Source of the DNA: Mytilus trossulus | Taxonomy: Eukaryota; Mollusca; Bivalvia; Mytilida; Mytilidae | Reading direction: 5' to 3' | DNA length: 64,000 nucleotides | Assembly: GCF_036588685.1 (NCBI RefSeq) | Contig: NC_086386.1 | Span: 77,126,682 to 77,190,681, forward strand | Shown here: in pieces, positions 63,936 through 64,000 of the stretch | How the letters are laid out: each line of letters starts with the position of its first letter | Numbering within the stretch: the first letter of the stretch is position 1 | Notes under the pieces: generated by a model | What the model was told of the DNA's origin: nothing | Database searches by the model: none | What the model saw: the letters and a program-made list of their open reading frames with translations, nothing else | Program-made: the position numbers and the translations under genes

Positions 63936-64000
63936 TATAAATTATAACAATTAACCACTTTATTGATATTGCAATTAACATGATTAATACAATAAAAATT

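Overview
The window is a repeat-rich, AT-rich piece of an invertebrate nuclear genome, almost certainly a bivalve of the marine-mussel (Mytilus-like) type. Genes are split into short exons with GT-AG introns. Between the exons lie many degraded interspersed elements of kinds I recognise from mussel sequence: a 'GCTCACCTGG' compound repeat, an 'AAGATGTGGTATGATTGCC' MITE-like family, LINE 3' ends and tRNA-derived SINEs. Species assignment is from memory of these families, not from a search. Nothing bacterial (operons, ribosome binding sites, CRISPR) is present. Nearly all long single-frame ORFs are chance or repeat-derived; the real coding sequence is in short exons, which I rebuilt from splice sites and reading phase.

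Three genes are supported, all on the minus strand. (1) 12264 down to 5613: a complete six-exon gene for a secreted 272-residue fibrinogen-related domain (FReD) protein, with signal peptide, calcium loop and all junctions in frame. (2) 46879 down to at least 17939, possibly ending at 14652: a large gene for a charged, mostly coiled-coil protein. Thirteen exons are joined by twelve introns that are all phase 2, giving about 494 codons without a stop; a candidate last exon adds 26 codons and a stop. Its 5' end was not found. (3) 63139 down to 59021: the last four exons of a second FReD gene, a close paralogue of gene 1 with identical intron phases; its 5' exons lie beyond the right edge. The FReD pair probably encodes secreted lectin-like recognition proteins, a family expanded in molluscs. 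The role of the coiled-coil gene is unknown.

Layout: 1-5.6 kb, intergenic with compound repeats; 5.6-12.3 kb, FReD gene A; 12.3-46.9 kb, coiled-coil gene with repeat-filled introns (a degraded LINE, a foldback element, several TIR elements, minisatellites); 46.9-59.0 kb, no gene recognised, with a SINE palindrome, LINE remnants, local duplications and a TA-flanked TIR element; 59.0-63.1 kb, FReD gene B; 63.1-64 kb, its upstream intron or flank.

Most notable observations: a LINE 3' end supplies the polypyrimidine tract of the last FReD A splice acceptor; four extra cysteines occur in the FReD A protein, three of them shared by paralogue B; both FReD genes have AATAAA overlapping the stop codon; the coiled-coil gene has a uniform phase-2 architecture with a probable exon duplication and a GC donor; a 1.16-kb foldback element carries inverted arrays of a CACACTGAGAATT motif; and a SINE palindrome has one arm missing the B box.
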